A DNA stretch of 9,362 nt from Candidatus Woesearchaeota archaeon (GTDB taxonomy: Archaea; Nanobdellota; Nanobdellia; Woesearchaeales; GW2011-AR9), in contig JACPCC010000069.1 of the NCBI GenBank assembly GCA_016179995.1, forward strand, positions 1 to 9,362, in the 5' to 3' direction. Below are positions 6,245 through 9,362 of this stretch, piece by piece (position 1 is the first letter of the stretch; the number at the start of each line of letters is the position of its first letter). Below the pieces are notes generated by a model that was given only the letters and a program-made list of their open reading frames with translations, had not been told where the DNA came from and did not search any database. A program made the translations under genes and the position numbers.

Positions 6245-6257
6245 TTTTATGATTTCT
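6245..6257 (-). promoter_or_regulatory. Candidate internal promoter before the large kinase
   Basis: On the minus strand AGAAATCATAAAA combines a BRE-like GAAAT with a TATA-like ATAAAA whose centre (6247.5) is 29.5 bp from the ATG at 6218. No Shine-Dalgarno of note lies before the ATG. The intergenic region is very AT-rich, so a chance match is possible and read-through from the upstream kinase gene is the alternative. Confidence 0.3.
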
Positions 6258-6270
6258 CTTTAATATTTTC

Positions 6271-7896
6271 TTAATCATCATATTCACAATATGGTTCTGT
6301 TAGTGCAGCTTTGATAGCTAGATAATTACCCTGTGAATCTTGACCACGAACAACGTTATGTGTTTCTAAATATTTATTTTTATGATGATATCTTAAACCT
6401 AATCCCACTGCTGCACTAATTGCATAGTATCCTCCGCTAATGACATAAAATCCCGAATTATGAAATACTACTCCAAAAAATAAAAAACCAGAAGCTGCCA
6501 CACTTGGTAAAACAACAGCGGAGCCTGCAGGATCATGTTCATTAACCTCACAATCGTCTGCATCACTATACTCATTTTTTACAATCTTTCTCACCACATC
6601 TTCTGCCTTCTCTCCTTCTTTGGTTTCAGCATAAGTATAACCGGTAAATGGCTTGTTCTTGAACCATTTATTATGACCGGCAGTTTCTATCAGGATTTGT
6701 TCTCTGTCTGTTCCGGTAATGGGTCGATGAAAGTAGCTTACCGAGACCGTCCCATTTATATTAAATAAAGCAGGCACATTACCATCGTTTTCCATAGTGG
6801 AACTATATCCTAATTTGTTCATCAAAGCATAAAATTCTTTATTAACTGAAGATAATTCTGTTCTCTTTTTCTGAAGTGCAGATACTAAAATGGCTCCTTC
6901 CATTAAAATATCTGGTGAATCTCTTCTAGCGATTTCTCTTCTTAGTTCTACTTTTCTTCTTGCCAACTCCATCATTTTTTCTGCTACCTTTGGACTAACA
7001 TTATAATCTCCTCTCAACAATCCTTTCTCTCTTAACATCTCTCTAACTTTACTAGCCGATTCTGGTCTTTCACTATACTCTGACCGAACAATTAATTCCA
7101 GAATTTCTTTCAAAGCTGGATTTAAATTAGCGATGGCAGGAATCTTATAATCGTTTCTGGGTGTATACCATTTAGTAAAATGATCTGGAACTTCACCTAA
7201 CAACATTTCTAAAGCCATAATTCCTAATGAATACAAATCGCTTTGCGGATAGCCATCTCCAACAAATTGCTCGGGGGGCATGTATTGGCGTGTGCCTTTA
7301 GCTGTCACTTGAGTAAATGTACTATTATTTGCTTTAGCTACGCCAAAATCAATTACATAAGCTTCATTTTCAGCATCGACAAAAACATTTTCTGGTTTTA
7401 TATCTCTGTGTACAATCGGAACTCTAACAGCAGGATGTTGTGCTGGATCATGTAAGTATTCTAAAATCTCTAATACAGAATCCATAACTTTAGCTACTTG
7501 TTCTTCCGGCAAGCCTTTCTTTTCTTTTAATAACTCACGTAAAGAAGTTCTGCCGTTATTATCATCTATAAACTCTCGTCTAGTTAATATGCCTCCTAAT
7601 TCCGGCAATTCAACAAGACCATCATATTTAGGAATACGTGGATGATCTAAATATTGTAATACTTCTGCTTCGTGCAGTAATCTTTCAATACTTTTAGCAT
7701 CTGCATCTTCTGGTGTTAAAAACTTTCCAGCGTATTGTTTTCCATCTTTTTCTAATAAATAAGTTTTTCCTTCTCCACCTTCGCCCAATTCTCTTACTAA
7801 TTCTAAGCCTTCGGAGGCGATGGCTGCAGCTAATTCATCTTGTTCTTTCTGTCTTCTTCTCTGAAGACCTAGTTGTAAAGCTTGGGCGTTAACCAT
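6271..7896 (-). CDS. Membrane-anchored Hanks-type (PknB-like) Ser/Thr protein kinase
   Basis: Predicted active protein kinase of 541 residues. The kinase domain (about 31-292) shows every expected motif: glycine loop LGEGGEGKTY (37-46), Lys58 in YAGKF, Glu76 in LLHEAEVL, catalytic loop VHRDIKPEN (162-170; Asp165, Asn170), DFG at 183-185, activation segment with Ser/Thr residues (192-202), PPE in place of APE (207-209) and SDLYSLG (Asp220). A charged helical linker with a likely coiled coil (300-360) and a small mixed segment (360-455) follow. Two hydrophobic segments (about 457-478 and 482-501) form a membrane hairpin, leaving kinase and C-terminal tail (RYHHKNKY onward) cytoplasmic. There is no PASTA or other known sensor domain. 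ATG 7896 gives a short basic N-terminus before the kinase fold. The gene is first in a probable two-kinase operon. Confidence 0.9.
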   Translation of the reverse strand: MVNAQALQLGLQRRRQKEQDELAAAIASEGLELVRELGEGGEGKTYLLEKDGKQYAGKFLTPEDADAKSIERLLHEAEVLQYLDHPRIPKYDGLVELPELGGILTRREFIDDNNGRTSLRELLKEKKGLPEEQVAKVMDSVLEILEYLHDPAQHPAVRVPIVHRDIKPENVFVDAENEAYVIDFGVAKANNSTFTQVTAKGTRQYMPPEQFVGDGYPQSDLYSLGIMALEMLLGEVPDHFTKWYTPRNDYKIPAIANLNPALKEILELIVRSEYSERPESASKVREMLREKGLLRGDYNVSPKVAEKMMELARRKVELRREIARRDSPDILMEGAILVSALQKKRTELSSVNKEFYALMNKLGYSSTMENDGNVPALFNINGTVSVSYFHRPITGTDREQILIETAGHNKWFKNKPFTGYTYAETKEGEKAEDVVRKIVKNEYSDADDCEVNEHDPAGSAVVLPSVAASGFLFFGVVFHNSGFYVISGGYYAISAAVGLGLRYHHKNKYLETHNVVRGQDSQGNYLAIKAALTEPYCEYDD

Positions 7897-7939
7897 AATA
7901 GAGTTATCTAGTAACTATTGGGTAGTAAATTAATTGTAA

Positions 7940-7955
7940 TTTATAAACATTTCCT
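7940..7955 (-). promoter_or_regulatory. BRE/TATA promoter of the kinase pair
   Basis: On the minus strand AGGAAATG (BRE-like) is followed by TTTATAAA (7940-7947). The box centre is about 47 bp from the ATG at 7896, predicting a leader of roughly 20 nt. That leader has no obvious Shine-Dalgarno. It lies in the 192-bp gap after the M23-like gene, downstream of that gene's terminator, so the kinases look like a separate transcription unit. Confidence 0.45.
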
Positions 7956-8012
7956 AAAAAAACAGAACTATTTGGCTTTTTATTTTGGTGATTGGTGGGA
8001 GTTAAACTCAGA

Positions 8013-8040
8013 TAAAAATTGTTAAAAACAATAAAAATTA
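8013..8040 (-). terminator. T-rich hairpin terminator after the M23-like lipoprotein gene
   Basis: ATTGTT (8018-8023) and AACAAT (8027-8032) form a perfect 6-bp inverted repeat with a three-base loop. It is flanked on both sides by A runs that become TTTTT on the minus strand, giving three consecutive T5-type runs about 50-75 bases past the stop codon. This fits archaeal oligo-T termination, with a hairpin as an extra. Confidence 0.5.
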
Positions 8041-8088
8041 ATCAGTAATCTAGAAACACTTATTCTTTAATCATCATTTCTTATAGAT

Positions 8089-9117
8089 TTATCTTTCCGT
8101 TATATTATGTAGTAAACATCCTGGAGCTACCCAATCTTCTTGTTTGTAAATGTCTTTTTCAATAAACTCTTCCCAATTCTTTGTTAATTGATTTATTTTT
8201 TCTTCATAAATTGGCTTTAACGGTTCATCCAAAAATTCGAATGGACAATATTTAATTATAGTAGTTCCGCCAGTCCATACTGATAGTTCTGTGAAACCAA
8301 ATTCTTGATCGTTAAACGTACGTGGTGCAGCTTCTCCTAGGATATCCCCTGCTTTTACAATATCTCCATCTTTAACCACTAAATTTACCAAATGTTCCTG
8401 CCCTACGATCCATTTAGATCCTGTTGGCGCCTTGTAACTAGTCCAACCTTGAGCGATATTAACTCCCCAATCTTTGCTGTGTTCTATAAAACTAACACTC
8501 ACTACACCATCAGCAGCTGCGTGTACTTTTGTTCCAGGACTAAGGAACCACCAATATTCAACTGACCTGTCGGGGTTATTTATAGTATTTTCAAATTCTC
8601 CAAATCCAAAAAACATTTTATCATTATTAATAACACCATCATTAAATAGAATTTTTTTTGTAAAAATAATATCTCCTGCAAGATTTGTTTCTCTATTCCA
8701 ATGTTCCATATTTACAACTAGATTTTTAAGTATCAGAGGTGTATCTTCAGTTATCATTTTTCTTTTATCTTTATTTTTATTTATTTCAGCCACACCATCT
8801 GACTCTTCAAAATTAAAAAGCATTTTGCAAAGCTCATTTTCAGAATTATTATTGCAGTAATTTCTACATTCTCCATGATAGTTATTGCAGAAAGAAATGC
8901 ATTCTTTCTCGCCAGAACAGAATTTTCCCATACTTTGGGATGATAAATAGGGATTAGAATTCTCCTCAATTTTGACATGTTCTTGAATTTTTGCATTTGA
9001 TTCTTGAACTGCTTGCTCAGAATCTTTGACAGTTTCTCGTTGGATACACCCACTAATAGAGATAAATAAAAAGACTAATAAAATTAGTAGTATTAAATAA
9101 CCTTTTTTTAACTTCAT
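8089..9117 (-). CDS. Lipoprotein with six-Cys module and degenerate M23 (LytM-like) peptidase domain
   Basis: Predicted surface lipoprotein of 342 residues. A basic start (MKLKKG), a hydrophobic core and the lipobox ISGC place the lipid-anchored Cys at 24. After a polar linker comes a Cys-rich module, C67-x5-C73-x3-C77-x6-C84-x3-C88-x8-C97, a spacing I associate with DPANN exported proteins and likely disulfide-bonded. The C-terminal half (about 165-300) follows the M23/LytM beta fold: PGTKVHAAADGVVSV (194-208), QEHLVNLVVKDGDIVKAGDI (240-259), GEA (261-263). The zinc ligands are missing: HxH reads FTE (275-277), and no His/Asp pair fits the first ligand site; only the His of the Y-x-H-L motif remains (His242). 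It is therefore probably a non-catalytic binding or structural domain, sensible where there is no peptidoglycan. GAGG at a good distance before ATG 9117 supports the start. Confidence 0.8.
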   Translation of the reverse strand: MKLKKGYLILLILLVFLFISISGCIQRETVKDSEQAVQESNAKIQEHVKIEENSNPYLSSQSMGKFCSGEKECISFCNNYHGECRNYCNNNSENELCKMLFNFEESDGVAEINKNKDKRKMITEDTPLILKNLVVNMEHWNRETNLAGDIIFTKKILFNDGVINNDKMFFGFGEFENTINNPDRSVEYWWFLSPGTKVHAAADGVVSVSFIEHSKDWGVNIAQGWTSYKAPTGSKWIVGQEHLVNLVVKDGDIVKAGDILGEAAPRTFNDQEFGFTELSVWTGGTTIIKYCPFEFLDEPLKPIYEEKINQLTKNWEEFIEKDIYKQEDWVAPGCLLHNITER

Positions 9118-9128
9118 TATTAATCCTC

Positions 9129-9362
9129 TTAATGATTCTCGGAAAAATCAGTTATAGAATCAATCTGCAATCCAATTGCATCATTATTTTCACTACCATA
9201 ACTGATTAATAGTTTATCTTTATCCCTAAAAACATAATCTCCAAATTCATTATTTTTTTCTCCATTAACATAAAATTTTAATAGTTTTTCTTTATTATTG
9301 CAATATTTTTCATTTGCATTTAATGTTAAACATTCTTTATCAAATTTCATCCCAACACTTTC
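9129..9362 (-). CDS. C-terminal fragment of an uncharacterised protein (5' end beyond window)
   Basis: The frame is open to the right edge: four codons precede the ATG at 9350 without a stop, so the 77 residues seen are probably the end of a longer protein. Visible features are a Cys pair (KECLTL, KYCNN), then KFYVNGEKNNEFGDYVFRDK and DKLLISYG, a pattern of short strands (y-V-N-G, then D-x-D-x-[IL]-L-I-x-Y-G) that I recall from the ends of small exported proteins in archaea and some candidate-phylum bacteria; the family assignment is tentative. The end reads IGLQIDSITDFSENH. It lies 11 bp upstream of the lipoprotein gene, whose Shine-Dalgarno is in that gap, so the two are probably one operon. 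If ATG 9350 were the true start, GTTGGG before it would be its only ribosome-binding candidate. Confidence 0.6.
   Translation of the reverse strand, partial: ESVGMKFDKECLTLNANEKYCNNKEKLLKFYVNGEKNNEFGDYVFRDKDKLLISYGSENNDAIGLQIDSITDFSENH

Noticed and set aside
6535..6768. 77-codon hydrophobic open frame on the + strand opposite the smaller kinase
   Set aside because: It is antisense; the hydrophobicity comes from the complement of charged Lys/Glu codons.
7243..7455. 70-codon open frame on the + strand opposite the smaller kinase catalytic loop
   Set aside because: It is an antisense shadow of the HRD-DFG region.
8474..8860. 128-codon open frame on the + strand within the M23-like gene
   Set aside because: It is antisense to a lipoprotein gene with clear signal peptide, Cys module and fold motifs; its Ser/Leu/Phe-rich composition is typical of complement frames.
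8781..9053. 90-codon minus-strand frame inside the M23-like gene
   Set aside because: It is an out-of-frame overlap with the region encoding the Cys module; the in-frame product is far better supported.
1..9362. CRISPR array, tRNA/rRNA genes, insertion-sequence ends or a phage cluster
   Set aside because: I saw no regularly spaced long repeats, no cloverleaf or rRNA-like stretch, no transposase or integrase and no terminal inverted repeats. The only regular array is the short 10-bp-phased repeat before vapB.

Overview
The window looks like part of an AT-rich archaeal genome, most likely a DPANN-type lineage (Woesearchaeota/Pacearchaeota-like). The evidence is an archaeal/eukaryotic-type ribosomal protein eS6, BRE/TATA-like promoters about 29 bp from start codons instead of convincing bacterial promoters, a Cys-rich motif I associate with DPANN secreted proteins, and a VapBC pair of common archaeal type. 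No gene gives a species-level assignment; the lineage is inferred.

Left block (1-2133, + strand): the C-terminal part of an unrecognised Cys-containing, probably exported protein that runs off the left edge, then a lipoprotein-like TolB/PD40 beta-propeller. This block is visibly richer in GC and in CGN arginine codons than the rest and could be transferred or chimeric DNA. Against a simple contamination reading, the propeller gene has an archaeal-looking BRE/TATA element.

Central block (2134-3649): rps6e (+), facing a convergent vapB-vapC toxin-antitoxin operon (-) whose genes overlap by ATGA. The vapB promoter carries three identical 7-bp repeats at an exact 10-bp period, a good operator candidate. 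Diverging from vapB is a 59-residue single-pass membrane protein gene (3470-3649).

Kinase block (3657-7896, - strand): two adjacent Hanks-type Ser/Thr kinases. Each has a cytoplasmic N-terminal kinase domain, a helical/unknown linker, a C-terminal two-helix membrane hairpin and a tail. The upstream one (541 aa) has all catalytic motifs. The downstream one (853 aa) has DAG in place of DFG, a large unknown central region and a SHOCT-like segment near its end. They may form a membrane signalling pair.

Right block (8013-9362, - strand): a lipoprotein with a six-Cys module and a degenerate M23/LysM-like beta domain, preceded by the C-terminal end of another gene cut by the right edge. The two are 11 bp apart with a Shine-Dalgarno between, so probably co-transcribed, and are followed by a T-rich hairpin terminator. 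Lipoproteins at both ends and membrane kinases in between suggest an envelope/surface-signalling neighbourhood, but a functional link between the blocks is not shown. There is no gene-free stretch longer than 300 bases, and I saw no tRNA, rRNA, CRISPR array or insertion sequence.
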